Shown: positions 12,076 through 24,700 of the stretch, one piece after another
Layout: each line of letters begins with the position of its first letter
Position numbering within the stretch: the first letter of the stretch is position 1
Notes under the pieces: generated by a model
The model's database searches: none
Seen by the model: only the letters and a program-made list of their open reading frames with translations
What the model was told of the DNA's origin: nothing
Program-made: the position numbers and the translations under genes
DNA from: Lactarius indigo
Taxonomy: Eukaryota; Basidiomycota; Agaricomycetes; Russulales; Russulaceae
Assembly: GCA_025766275.1 (NCBI GenBank)
Contig: JAFKAC010000012.1
Location: 1,240,001-1,304,000, forward strand
DNA: 64,000 bases
Direction: 5' to 3'

Positions 12076-15000
12076 TCAGGAAATGATACAGTCTTCTCTA
12101 AGGTTCAAATTGTACATTGTCTTATCAACAACCTTCTCGATCTTCTTCCAGTCGCTGCGCCGCTGTATGAACTCGTAGATGTCCTAAAAGGTGAGCGTCG
12201 TGAACGGCAGTAACACATCATCAAGCGTAGCTTGCCCACCTCGGGACGATACGCCCCCCCGTAACGTGTCACGTCACGGACGATTTGCGCGAGGTCTTTC
12301 GCGTCTTCCACAATGAATACGTGACCTAGCATCTTGAGATTTGCAAAATCTGATGTTAAGGACTGAATCTGCAGCGATGCACGTGTAAGAAGCGCGATGG
12401 TAAGAAAATATATATAGAAAATAAATGAAGAACGTATTAACCTTTAGCGACGAAATGAAGGTGTGGTAAGCATTCAGATCGGCAATGACTTGAAAGCCTC
12501 CGTTCAGCGAAATAATTTGGCGCTTGATGTGCTTCTGTAAAATCCTGCATTTCAAACATGAAGTGTCTCAGTCGCTAATCGAAAGGAAGGAACTTCCAGT
12601 TAGTTACCCGATCAGCCTCACGCCAACCTCGCCCTCGAACACTTCTAACACTTCCCGGTTGACGTTTCCCTGAAGAAGCCGTATGTGCTCCTCGAGACAC
12701 TTTATAGCTTCCGTGCAGCCTTTCGATGGGCCCAAAAGGAGGGGTGCTTCTTCCGGTGGGTAATACGTCCGCGGGGGGGTGAGGGTCGTAATGATGTGAT
12801 CCACCTGGAACAACTTCTAGTCGGCTACTCCATGTAAAATCTCAGGGATCACTGACCTGGTTCATCAGAACCTCGATACCTGCATTCAGTCCTTTTGCGA
12901 CCGAATCATCGAGCAAGTTCTCGAAGCGCTTCTTTTCTCTGACGACCAGGTTTAGGAAGTCCGTTAGGTCAACGTGAGGAGCCTATCATCGCATTGTCAA
13001 ATGGGTTTGGTGACGATTACGTGGATCGGAAAAACAGGGGCGGGGGGGGGGGGGGGGGGACCGTACCAGCTCTTTATCAAAGTACACTTGAACAATGCTC
13101 TGGATCATGTCTCCGATATGAACTAACTCGAAGAATTGCACTAACGGCGCAACCGAGGTCGACGCTGACGCTAGCCTCTCTGCATCCGAGGTAGAGTCCG
13201 AAAGTGCAGGCGGTTGATACGCCCGCATCTGTGTTATGGCCCTGTCAAGCCCATGGTGAGCACTAAAACCGCGAAATGAATTATCAACGAACAATTCAAA
13301 TCCATTTCGCACATGTCGTTCGCCAAGGACGCCCAGCATTTCAGTGGCCAACTCCTCAATTGTCTCCCGTACCCGAACACCGTAGGTCCCAGGATAGCCA
13401 ACAAATATCTCCACGCGCTTAAGCGACTCTCGCGTAGCGTGTATCAATTCGAGGGTGACATCGAGGGAGAGAAGAAGTTGAAGATTGTCGTAGGAGTGAA
13501 GTCGAGGCGGTTGGGGGGACGCAGATGTGGTCGTGGGCGCTGTAGCGTTCTCGCCATGTTCGCTAGTTACCTCTCCAAGGCTGTCTTCGAGACTGTCTTC
13601 GAGTTCATCCTCCCAAAGCACGACTGCGGTACTATCTGTGCCCTTTGTGTAGCCCTCTTTAAGACCGTTGCCGTTGACTTGCCCTGCCCCGCCCCAACGC
13701 CGCGGATCGAGCATCGCGATACCGTGGACAGCGGCACCTGAAACAGTCTCAACCGTGCGTGGGACAATAGAAACGGGGATGAGCAAGAGGTTGGTGAAAG
13801 TCGAAAGGACATTGCTTTTCAGATGAGCTGGGGAAGAGGAGGCGAGAAAGGTAGGCTGTTGGGAGGCTAGCAGGGGGGATTCATCGGTATGTACACTCGT
13901 CTGCACGTAATGAGCGTCTAAGATGAGCTCAGGAAACTGAGTACGAATTGTGGGGAAGAACAAACGATACCTTTTTCTCCCAATCTCGGTACGTATGCCC
14001 AAATGTTTGCTTCAGGGAATCTATTTCTTCATCGAGATACTCATCCATGTTGGGTTCAAACATCCTATACCTGCAATATGCAGAACCGATCACAAGATGT
14101 GAGCCATGGATCGATCGTGACACGCATGAGAAACGAAGACATATCGTGCTCCGCGTGAGGGTAGAGGGGAACACGCACACGACATCCTCAGCTTGTGCCT
14201 TGCTGACCTCCTTGTCCGCGCTGGGCGGATGCCGTTGGCTGGCTAGTTCAAGAAGGGTATCCACTATGCGCCAAGCTTCCCTAAAGCATGCTGCTGTCGC
14301 TTTCAAAAACAAGACACCATTTGCTAATGAGCGTGCGTGAGTGAGAAGAGGTGCGATGTATTCGGAAACCTAGAAGCACGTCGGGGTCAGCGGGGACATG
14401 GGTTATACACGAGGTCCAGCAACGTACTACTTCCGTTGCGATGCGATCTGCAAAAGACAGGAGAACGCCTGCAGCTGGTGGGAAGACGCGCACAGCGCGG
14501 GAACCATGCTCCCGAAGCGCGTCTAGGACAAAGCCCATAAAGGCGTCCATGGCCTCAAAATTCAAACCGCCCTCTGAACTGTTTCGTTCGCGTTATTCAC
14601 ACAGCTTTGGACGGCGTGGTAAACGGACACATAACATACGTGAAATTGTCAAGAGGCTTGTGTGCACTTGTGACATAGAAAATCTCCCGTTTCTCAGCCC
14701 ACACACGCCCCATTTCCCATTCCGCGATCCCCCCGCTTCCGCTTTCGTGTGGTTCCCAGATCTCCCAGCTTGCTTCCGCGGCCTCGCGCATACCTGCCTC
14801 ATCGGCCCGACCATCCGAAACATCGAACGCACTGAGCAAGGCGGCATCAAAGCGGTCAGAAGCAGCGCGGAGGGCAGACAGCAAGGAAGGTGCAGATCGA
14901 AGGGGCTCAAGGTGGAAAAGAAATAAGTGGAGAAGATGAAGGGTCTTGGAGCGATGTAGCAAAGAGAGGGGAGGGGCTGATGCGGTTGTGGGTGGGAAGA

Positions 15001-15598
15001 GGGATGCGAGGATCTGATGAGGGGGTTCGAGCAGGGCCGGAGAGAGATTTCTTAGGAGTCTGTGCGCGCGTATGTAGAGGGCACGGAACGGGGTAGTGCC
15101 AAGGGCATTCGTGCCTTGCATCACTGTCTCACTGCCAATGAAATTACCCACTTCAGCTAGAGAGGTTCCACTCTGCGTCGGAAACCCGCCAAAACCGAAA
15201 CCAAAGGCATCCGTTCCAGATGTGAAGTCGCCAAAATCATCTTCTGCAACATCTACGGTGAGGGTTGGGGGTTGTTCTGGTGCCTCCTTTCGAGCACGAC
15301 TCTCGAGTTCATCCAGAACAGGTCCGAATCCATAGCGGTCGATGCTTAGGAGGTTGTAGTGATGCTCCCAAAGTGGTTCAGAGGCAGCGAGCCGAGCGAG
15401 GGCACGATTAGTGCGCGCGTAGGCAGGGACATCGGGCACAGGGATGTACTGAAGAATGAGCAAGTGAAGTGAGGATGGAAGTCTCCCAATAAGGGGAGTT
15501 GACCTGGGACTGTGACTGTGTACGAATCTCTGCGAGCTAGACGCAGAACCCAAACCCTGGTGGAGTTTGACCGGTTCAAGTGCCTTGAACTTGTCCAT
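12076..15598 (-). CDS. RCY1: Recyclin-1-like F-box protein (endocytic recycling)
   Basis: Rcy1 is an F-box/Sec10-related protein that acts with Skp1 in recycling from endosomes to the plasma membrane at growth sites. The N-terminus starts MDKFKALEPVKL and contains an F-box-like stretch (LIGRLPSSLHLLILQYIPVPDVPAYARTN, positions about 40-70, quoted in part). A long Sec10-like body follows, with RMFEPNMDEYLDEEI and VEIFVGYPGTYGVRV. The end is DIYEFIQRRSDWKKIEKVVD. Several introns interrupt the coding sequence; the one at about 13062-12970 carries an 18-base G run. An upstream Met at 15682 is possible, but family members begin with MDKF. The stop is at 12076-12078. The start lies 132 bases from the divergent tRNA-Pro gene. 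Confidence 0.85.
13042..13059. repeat. 18-base G homopolymer in an RCY1 intron
   Basis: An uninterrupted run of 18 G on the + strand, preceded by GGGGC. On the coding strand it is a C run just after an intron donor (GTACGGT). Confidence 0.85.
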
Positions 15599-15730
15599 TC
15601 GACGTCCGCTGTCTCGGACGGTCGACGATGCGCTAGTAGACGGCCGGGATGACAGTAAGGGACAGGTTACGAGACCTTCCAATCTCGTTTAGCGCCGGAT
15701 TATATTGTGACTGTCAAACCCATCATCGGT

Positions 15731-15826
15731 GGCCCAATGGTCTAGTGGTACGATGCTCGCTTTGGGTTATGCCGATTCGGCTTTAAACTTTGCGAGCGGT
15801 CCAGGGTTCGAACCCCTGTTGGGCCC
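15731..15826 (+). tRNA. tRNA-Pro (anticodon UGG) with a 24-nt intron
   Basis: The acceptor arms GGCCCAA (15731-15737) and TTGGGCC (15819-15825) pair perfectly, with C as discriminator, as in fungal tRNA-Pro. The D arm contains TCTAGTGGTA. The anticodon stem CTCGC/GCGAG encloses TTTGGG, with anticodon TGG at 15763-15765. An intron at 15767-15790 follows position 37, the canonical site. The T arm CAGGG-TTCGAAC-CCCTG is perfect. The A and B boxes are intact, so Pol III transcription is expected. It reads away from the neighbouring recyclin gene. Confidence 0.95.
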
Positions 15827-16265
15827 AATGCCTTTTTTGCTTCCCCTCAACCCACCATCGACATGATTCGTGCGTTTTCTGAACCGGTCCTATAGTCCCT
15901 CGGAAACGTTTTAGGAACCTTGAGGACTTGCGTAACACTGGGTCCGCTGTGCTCATATTCCTGAATATTTGGTCACTGTTGTACCAGGCCCTTGACTGCT
16001 GAGCTGGGCCAGTTCGTTGTCGACGAGTCATGAGTTGCACTCGTATGACTTCCGTAGTGGCAGTCTCAGGCTTTAGCGAGCATTTACAAGTTATATTTGC
16101 ATTATAGTATTATACTGCGTATTTTTAGAATCCGGTCTTTTCGTCCGAAAGGTGCTGTACAAGTCACTACGTGAAGCTCATTTGGTCAGGCGTCTGACTC
16201 TTCTGGGGCAAAAGAACCCTACGCGGGGCCCGGAGATGTGCCTCATGAATAGGCGGGAAGTAGAC
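15827..16265. other. tRNA 3' flank, no gene seen
   Basis: No convincing open frame. T-rich runs directly after the tRNA (TTTTTTGC near 15834) would serve as the Pol III terminator. Confidence 0.5.
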
Positions 16266-16796
16266 CTAGTCCTTCGTCCATGCGCCAAAGTAAACCAGCT
16301 TGGTAACCGGGGGTCTCTTCCCCGGGGGTGCAGTACAACTGACAAACTCATTTGTACGTGAGCAATGAGACCAGTGCTTACGTTTGTCGCCTTCTGCGAA
16401 GTCACCGGAAGAAATGGTGTGGCACATCTGGAGGGGCCCAGTGAAACACCCGCTGAGGAGAACTCTATGACCTTTGAGGTGAGGTAAGATGGCGGTGGGG
16501 TCCGGTGATCAGCGTCGAGCCATCCAGAAATGTTCAGCCCCGGTAAAGTGGAGAGTCGTGGGGGAAGAACGGGCTGAAATGGATCCAGAGTGTATAGGAC
16601 GAATGAGATCCACTCGATCAAAGGCGAGCAGTTGCACTGATGTGACTTTCGATGAACCCGTTAGCGGAGAATAAACCCGAAATCCGATCAGATCATGACC
16701 AACAAGCTGCTTGAGGGATCGACGCTTTGGTGGGGTTGGAGCCGGGGAGGTGAGGTAGTCAACGGTGCGGTGATGGACATGAATCCGGTGAAGCGC
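16266..16796 (-). CDS. Possible small intron-containing gene, unknown function (start not found)
   Basis: I do not recognise this protein. Three segments can be joined in phase on the minus strand: about 16796-16614 (contains GHDLIGFRVYSPLTGSSK), 16573-16472 (contains STLPGLNISGWLDADHR) and 16427-16266 (MCHTISSGDFAEGDKR, ending GAWTKD and TAG). The implied introns (40 and 44 bases) have GT/AG borders but are short for this genome. No start exon could be placed upstream. An alternative frame over the same bases is also open, so this may be chance. It is offered as a candidate only. Confidence 0.25.
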
Positions 16797-16919
16797 TCAA
16801 ACTTGTCATTTGCAAGACGTAAGACCACGCGTAAGCTCTTTGTTTGTGTGTGGGGTGAAACTACTCTGACCACATGTGTGTGGCGTATGCAAGATGTCAA
16901 CAAAGCCCTGGACCAGTGA

Positions 16920-17539
16920 CGAAACGCACTTCTTGAAAGGGCTTGTCAGTACCACCGTTACTCAACAAGTCGGCGGAGATCAAGCAAAAGCGTTTCGCCT
17001 TGAAGAAGGTAACCTGATTTGTCTCGTCCCGAGAAGATGAGAAACACGCAGGAGGACTCCCCTAGTAAGATGCAAATGAGGCCGCGACTAACGGCTTCTT
17101 TTAGGCAGAGACCGTGTTTTGTTTTTATTTTATTTACGGGGCCAATCGAAACGAGATATACGCCGTGTACGGTAAGATCCAGAGACCGATCGATTGACTA
17201 TGAATCTATGAATATATGAATGCCCGTGATCGTGACGAGCTTTATGAAGACATTCAATCGAATCCTCACTTCTGATCCGACTAGTGGGTCCAGTGCAGAG
17301 GTAGGATTGTCAAAATTAAGGGGGGATGAGCTCGGCCTGCATGAACTAATCCGTTACTGGTAGGGATGTGGCCTCCGCGACATCTCGTCGTGTAACTTAT
17401 TTGCGGTAATACCACACTGTACAACATCATACATTGGGTCTCAGTTTCTACGATACCTGGACTCAACGGACATCATAAAACGTTGTGTACAAGGCATCAA
17501 AGGGTGATCCGCTCAGTCCGTCCATTATCTATGACACAA
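16920..17539. other. Intergenic, no gene seen
   Basis: Downstream flank of PRE1. The open frames are short and unsupported, and AT content is higher than around the genes. Confidence 0.45.
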
Positions 17540-18249
17540 TTACAATTTGACCTCCCGTACCCCGTCCTTATCGACAACCTTCACGATATAATTTCCTGGT
17601 GCAACAATTAAGCGCTGCGCGGTCTCATTGATTGCGCGCCGGAGAACGTCAAGACCTTCTTCCAACGAACCCTCGGGGTTGTGATACCTACGTTCAGTCA
17701 GCACCCCAAATTCTGCTTATTGAGGGGTGAAATCACGGAGAAGAGCTTACCGGTCTAATAAGCTGAGCGCGAAGTAACTTCCGTACCCATGCGCGGCGAA
17801 CGGCACAGACGCCATGGTGCCGAGGTAATCAATCCAGTACAAGTGTGGTGACTTTTCAGCAGAGTCATATCCGCCTACAAGAAGGTTGACGGTGTAAGGT
17901 GAATGCGTGCGAAGCGAATTTGCCAGCGATCGACGAATCCACGAAGCAGCAGATTGCGGGCGGAGAGGATAAAGGTTACGGATTTGATAGAGTCTGATGT
18001 TTCGCTCTACGAATTCGGCAAACTGGATAGTATCACCTGTGAGGGTTAAAGAGGGTGAATTCTGAAAATTCGTCGTCCCGTTCAACGCGTAGACGTACCC
18101 GACTCTCCAGAGTAAGCCATCAAAAGGTGGGGGCTGAGAGTTTTGATCTTGTCCTCATCGACTTTCATTTTCACGATGGAACGCGCTGACGTAGTGTCCG
18201 CAGCAATGAGGACATAGTCCTTTCCTGTGAGTGCAAATGAACACTCCAT
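17540..18249 (-). CDS. PRE1: Proteasome subunit beta type-2 (beta-4), 20S core
   Basis: This is an outer-class beta subunit of the 20S proteasome, which is non-catalytic and has no propeptide. The sequence starts MECSFALTGKDYVLIAADTT, followed by SIVKMKVDEDKIKTLSPHLL, then GDTIQFAEFVERNIRLYQIRN, PYTVNLLVGGYD, and PFAAHGYGSYFALSLLDR. These match PSMB2/Pre1 closely (MExxxxxxGxDYVxxAxD, AHGYG, SLLDRY). There are three exons; the second intron is 17688-17750. The Met at 18249 is chosen over one nine codons upstream because beta-4 subunits begin MEx. The length fits the family (about 200 residues), and the catalytic Thr is absent as expected. Confidence 0.93.
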
Positions 18250-18752
18250 CTTGAGTTTCGTAGCAGAAAGCAAGAGTGGCGACGCGTCACTCAGTCGAGT
18301 CCATCCAATCTATGTATATTACATAATACGTCTCTCTCAGGAGACAACCGTGACTTTCAAGTTAAAGACGTTAAACTGAACCTTTACCCTGCGTGCAACG
18401 TTTTCTCTTCGTGTTCGAGCTTCTGCGACTAAAGTTATTCGATCTAAATCACACCGCCTCTGCGCCGTCGGCTTTGCCTCGTCGCAGCCTCGATGGCCGG
18501 GGTGGCGTCCGTAGCTCCCTGATATAGACAGTTCTTACCGAACATCGAGCAGAGTTTTGTCATCCATTCTCCGTCAGGACACCACGTCGGTCAACCCTCA
18601 TGAACGGAGATAACGGGAAATGTAGTCAAAGGTCCAGGACTCTATTCTGCGTGCTAAATTTATCCTATCTAGGAGAGTCCGTAATTTACAATATCGAACC
18701 GGGACGACGTCTAGAGACGCCATGATATCGTACACATTTGTCTGATAGGAGA
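18250..18752. other. PRE1 promoter and DUF3684 gene 3' flank
   Basis: No gene. It carries the presumed PRE1 promoter. I could not identify a proteasome-associated control element with certainty. Confidence 0.45.
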
Positions 18753-21700
18753 TCATGAACGGGGTAATAACTTGCTTAGGGTCACAAGGTATGCCTCGCA
18801 AATGGCCGAGAAGTAAAATTCGTGTTCGGAGTTGTGGGGGTGGACGAGATTGTGAGCGATCTCGTGAGCGAGAGTGAAGTACCTGTCCAGGGAGAATCAG
18901 CCAAGCTCTAAGCGAAATATGGCAAATCGTACCAGGAAATGTAAGCCTTGCTAAAATCACCTTGTTGGACATCACGGTCATCTAAAAATAGATGAGGTAT
19001 GACTGTCGATCAGATAGGCGTGAAAACGTTGTACATACGCCAGGCCTCGTAATACCGTAAATTCATGAACAAACTCCCGTTTCTATTAAAAGCAACAAGC
19101 TGCCCTTCGTTATCTGCGAAAACGTGCAGGCTAGACTGCGGGATCTTATAGATCGCTACTAGTGGGTTGAGCACATGGAGGAAGCGAGCGAGCACATCGT
19201 GTTTGCGTTGAACGAGCGACTCGCCGTCTGGAAGGTCTAGAGGAATTCTGGCGGTCAACGACGATGGTAGGTTCCAGTGAAGCAATTCGTACCTTGCGCA
19301 GCGAAGATTCTCACGCCACCCATGCTACCTGCGAAAATTCCACAATCGTAAACAGGAAAGATCTGCACACAGCAGAACTGGACACATGCCAACATGGTTT
19401 AATTCCCCAGTCCGGCCGGACACATCACAGTAGCCCTCGTCCAACGACTCTCTCACCGTTTGCATCTCCTCGCGGTTCCTTAGTAGATTGCTCCTCTCAG
19501 GCGTGCATGCTCCAATCGCCATGTTGATGTTGTTGGCTAGGTGGGAATGGAGGATGAGACGCCGTTTCTGCGCATCAAATTCGCAGGACGCACCGATGTT
19601 ACTCAACGGAGTGACGCCGGGGCCACCAGACTGAGGACCGCGGATGAGTCCTTGTCCTTTCGACGGCCCTGAGTTCGGCTGCGGCGTATTGGGGTTCGGT
19701 GGTGGGGAGGCGCCCCTCGTGTCTAGGCTCGGTAGCTGAGTTGCGTCGTCACCACGAGGTGGCGAAGTTGGTCGGGACGAGACGTTTGACCGATCGGGGC
19801 CTATAAGTCGCCTAAAATTGCTGATTGCTGACGTCGGATTTTTAAGAATCTGCTGGATGCCAGTGCTCGTTGTTTGTGCGGGAGGTTTTGTCATTGTACC
19901 GGTCTGGGTCGGAGGTTGCGGGAACTTCACGTCTGTGGCGGCCAGTGTACCCTGCACTAACGTTCCCGAGTCCGATATCATTGACGCCCTGCTTGCCCTT
20001 TCGGCTGCTTCCCGTTCGGCCTTCTGCTGGCGCAGAATCCTGTCGACTAGTGGGGAGAAGAAGTAATCCAATCAGGGGGCCAAAGAATATGAGATGCTTT
20101 GACAAGAGGGTACCGTTATAACCCCGCCGTTTGAGGGCCTTGATGTCTGTCGAAAGGATTGTCATGAATAAGAGGGCGTCGTTGACCTTGGGCGACTCGA
20201 AGATGAAGCGACACAAAGAGGTAGAGACCCTAAAAACATCAAACAAACGCGGCCACCCATCTAAAGAGAACACTTACTCGTACATGTCCACTTGCGTGTT
20301 TCCGGCAAGCCAGAGCTCAATAGGGCCCCGGCCATCCCGTTTAGCGACAGCGGACGCCTCGTGACTCTCAGAGTGGCGGACGTCTCCATGCTGCAAGGCC
20401 TTGGTGACCAGCAGCTTTCCAAAGACTTTCACTATGAAATTATTTTCTTCATTCAACCAATTAAACGAGACTTTGGTGCGTGACTGTGGGTGTTCGTGAA
20501 GGAAAAGAGGAAGCCGCTCTAAGATCAAATGTCTAATGTCGGGGCCCATCCTTGAGGAGGGAATCTCAACCGTTGTCTTGTAGTCCTCCCTGACTAAGGA
20601 ACTCAACCGGGGGGAACCCAAGAAGAGGTATAGTTCTGATGATATGTGAGCGAATGTGTCAAAAGGCAGAACGATTCGAGAATACCTTCTAAAATATCCT
20701 CTTGGGGTGCACAGAAGACGCGATCACCGAAGAGTTGGTATGCGTTGGTATCATCTGCGACAGCCACTTTATTGGGCTGAAGCAGGTCGTCTAGAAGATC
20801 CCAATCATCTTCGTCGCCCTCATTAGAGGACCTAGCACCGCTCCTCTTTACGCGCCGCGATCCAAGAAGTATGTTTGACCGCTTCATGCGAACGACCGTT
20901 GACCCTCCAAGGAGCCGCTTATTCACCGCAAGGTTGCGAAGCTCAAAAAGGTAGCTAATTAAAAAGGTCATCTCGGACAACGTTTCGAGAAAATAATAAT
21001 CTACACCCACTTTTCGCGGCCATTTGCAAGCTCGTAGAACTGCCGTGGGTTCGCTAGCAAGATCTGGGCGATCTCTTCCACGGATGGCTCTTGCCTGGTA
21101 CCACAAGCTGCAAGGAAAACGTTGCCACGCGAGCCAAAATCAACGAAAGAAAAAAGCTTCGAATGCAGCTCTGCGCCCCCTGTTCCGGAAAAGTAACACT
21201 GGATAGGTGGCAACCTCTGGATTACACCCTTGCCTCCTGAAGACTTGACAGGAACGAATGGTGTCTCCGACAGTTTCCGTAATTCGTTTGGAGAGAATTC
21301 TACAAGCACAATAGGTGACGTCGTTCTTAAGTGGAGGCGGTTGGGAGAAGGTACCTGGAACACGGCCCGATATCACCTCGAACCACTGACGCGCTGTTGC
21401 CTCGTCTCTTGGCGGAGATCTCTCCAAAAGCGTCACAATCTCGGAGGTTGGGGGGTGGCTGTTGAGTTTGAGTTTGTTTGCCGCACCGTCCGGGAGTAGG
21501 GGATCTACTACTGGGAAACCCAGCGCTGCCCATTCGGGGCTAGCGTACAGCTGTCCAGCGTCATCCAGGTGAGGTAAAATCGCGATGAAAGAATCTCTTA
21601 CCTCGAATGGTCTTGCCAACGATTTCTCCGACCCACGGACTGCGGGAACGAAGGCAAGATCTCGATAATTATTGGGGTCATAATCGGAGTATTTGAGGGA

Positions 21701-24700
21701 TAAGTTGTCCAAGAAGAAGGTCAGCGCCTTCTCACGGATGGCTTGATTGTCGGAGGCGATAATGTTGAGAAGTTCCGACAAGGGGGGAGAGCGTCTCAAA
21801 CCCAGAGAGATAAGGAATTTAGCTGTTCAATCAGTAAATTACACCGAAGTTATCCTCTAGATCTGCTGCAATAACTCGCCTTCATCGGATGACAGCCTCC
21901 ATCGGTTATCGACACCCCAGTCAATGACAGGCAAGCCAAGCCCGCGAAAGATGTCAATTGGTTCGTAGAGGTCCATGGCCTTGTATCGCTGGACTCTGCG
22001 ACCATTCGCGGGCACTGATTCCGTGCCTTCCTTTAGAAATGCAGACGTGTGACGCAAACGCTCAAACTCTTGGGGTGTCAGAGTTGATTGAATTGACACC
22101 AAGTACTTGACCAGGTCGTAAATGGTCCAGTCTCCCGTTTTGATCATTCTGGAAATTCAGGTTGGGAAGGTCTCGGACTCGAGAAAAGAAACAAGACAGA
22201 CCTGTCGAAAACAATCTGCAATTCCACATGCTTGCGTACGCCAAGTGACTGCAGGACCTTTTCTAGCGCGCCTTTGATACTGGTGCCAGACGGCATGGTG
22301 ACAATAGGGAGATCCCGGAACAAGTTTACACTGGAAAAGTAGGCTTGGTCTGGTACCTTCAATCCGGCAGACGTTGGGACACAAGACATCGGATTCAAGA
22401 TTTTGATAACATCTTCAATGGCGCTTTTAGGCAGAGATGGCCAGGCCCTGGCGAGCGCTGACAGGACACGTTCTGCCCAAGGAGCTGAAAGTGTAATGTT
22501 GAACTCCGCGTTGGCAACGACCACCTTGGGGTCAGTGACATGCCTCAGCCAGTCAACAATAGTCAGCTGCTTCCAAGGAAAGACGGTCCCCAGGACATCT
22601 GGGTCAAATGATCTGGTAACGCTTGTAGGAAGTAACGTGCTTGGTAGGGGGCCGTCAGTTGGAATGATCGCCCCACCAGTCCTAGAATTTAAGAAAGTTC
22701 GTGCGTCTGAAAGCTTCATGATTCTCTCAGGTGGCCCACTGATTGACACCACGAGTGCGTCCAACAGCTGCGATCGTCCTTGAAGAAGGTTGGGATTGTT
22801 TCCTTGCTTGTGAACACCGATCCACCACTTGATACATGCAACTGTTTCCATCTCGGAAAGGGGTCTCGAGCGAAGTTCATTGAGGACGTCCACAAACGTT
22901 ATGTTCTTGATCATTCCTCGGGCGCGGAGAGCGGCGATCATAGTCTTTGCGCCGTTGACGATGTCCTCGGAGATTACGGGCAGGCGCTTGAGGAAACCGG
23001 AGAACTCGGGATCGGGTACGTGAACCAGGCTGGCACTACGCACACCTTCCGAGGAGATGATCGAGAACGGGTGTGTGGTTGCACACGTGAAGAAAGCGGT
23101 TTCCATGGAGGTAGATACCACGGAGGACGGTGTAGACGGATGAAACGTGAAAAATTTGAGTGCATGGAGGGCGCGTGCTCGTAACCATGCTTGAAGTTCC
23201 GCATCGGGGAGTCCACCTGGGCCATCCGCCGCCGCCGCCGCATCCCACAGGCTCTTGATGGTCCCCATTTCTTGCTCATAGGCGAAGCGTGCAAGAAAAC
23301 CACCCACGTAAAGGAGACCCTTATTCCAAACTGCGCCCGGGGATTAGAACAAGCATACAAGGGGACGAAAGCGTGTACCTGCCACATTGCGATCACTAAT
23401 GCATATCAAGTTCTTCGTCAACACTGACATAATAATTAAAGAAGGGACGTACACCAGATCAATAGACTCGCGTTCTACAGTGGGAATAAATCGTGTGGCC
23501 ATATGGCCTCCAATACCCGTAGTTTGCCCAGTCGAATGGCCCTATAGAAAATGAACACCCTTGCATGAGTGAGGCAATTAACGCTTACGATAAACACACG
23601 AGCGGATCCAGTCCTGTGGGATATATTAATTTGATGCTAATTCCGAACGGCGCGACTTGCCCTTCCAAATCAGCCCGAAGGCCTTGAAACACACTCCCAG
23701 TGGCATATGCCGTCTTCTCCTCTGCCTTAACGCTTGAGTCATATTCATCCTTTCCTGTCTGGGTGAACATAAGAACCGATTTGAAGCGGATGTATCAAAA
23801 CGAAGGAGCCCACATATATCAACTCGTAACGTAGACGGCTGGGAGGATTCTTCTTCGTTGATCGCAACAGCTCTGCTGTCATCCTTTTATCGAGCCGGAC
23901 ATCGACATTAGCAGCGAAGATTGTCAAGATGACGCTCGATAAAGGTGCCTCCAATAGGTTGACTGGTTCCTTGGGTGCAGCCGGCGCGGGCGTTGGTGAT
24001 CTCCGTGGAGAGGAAGACCCACCGAATCCGGCAAAGAGTGACGAGAAGAATCCACTGGCTTGGTGAGAAACGACCTTCAGCGTATCCGGCGACAAAAGCT
24101 TCTCCGATCCAACAGTGTACACCCATCGCGCAACTTCGGCCTCTATGTGAAGGGCTGACGAAGAAAAGGTATAGAAGAGCCCATGTATGCGGTATCGAAG
24201 TCTGACTCACGGACAGTCTGGACAGACCTAACAGTCATCATACTATCGGGGCTTGTGTTCTTGAGTCCCTTTAGCATAGGGACTTCCTTTGGCACACCAG
24301 CGTCTTTGGACAGCCGGACCAACCGCTTATCATCAAAGTATACGCTGACCTCAGAAAGGTGCGCCATGAACGTGATCGAAGAAACCAGGAAGCGAGTGAA
24401 ATCGAAGGCGGGCGGTATTGGGCCAGGTTCCCTAAGTGGCATTTGAAAAGTAGTCCACGGATCGTCAGCTTGGTCTGGGGGTACATTGCCGCGGCGGACG
24501 TATAGCTAAAACGAATACGTTTGCATGAGACTCAGAAAGGATATGAAACGATGGATCTACTTGATCTTTTTTGTCCTTCCAATAAAAATTCATCCATTGA
24601 CCTGGTACACGTACACAGTGAATTGGTGTGAGGTCGCCAAAGGTGAGATTAGCTTACCTCCCGAAGTGACCCATGGCACCTCGGTGACAGAGAATAAGCT

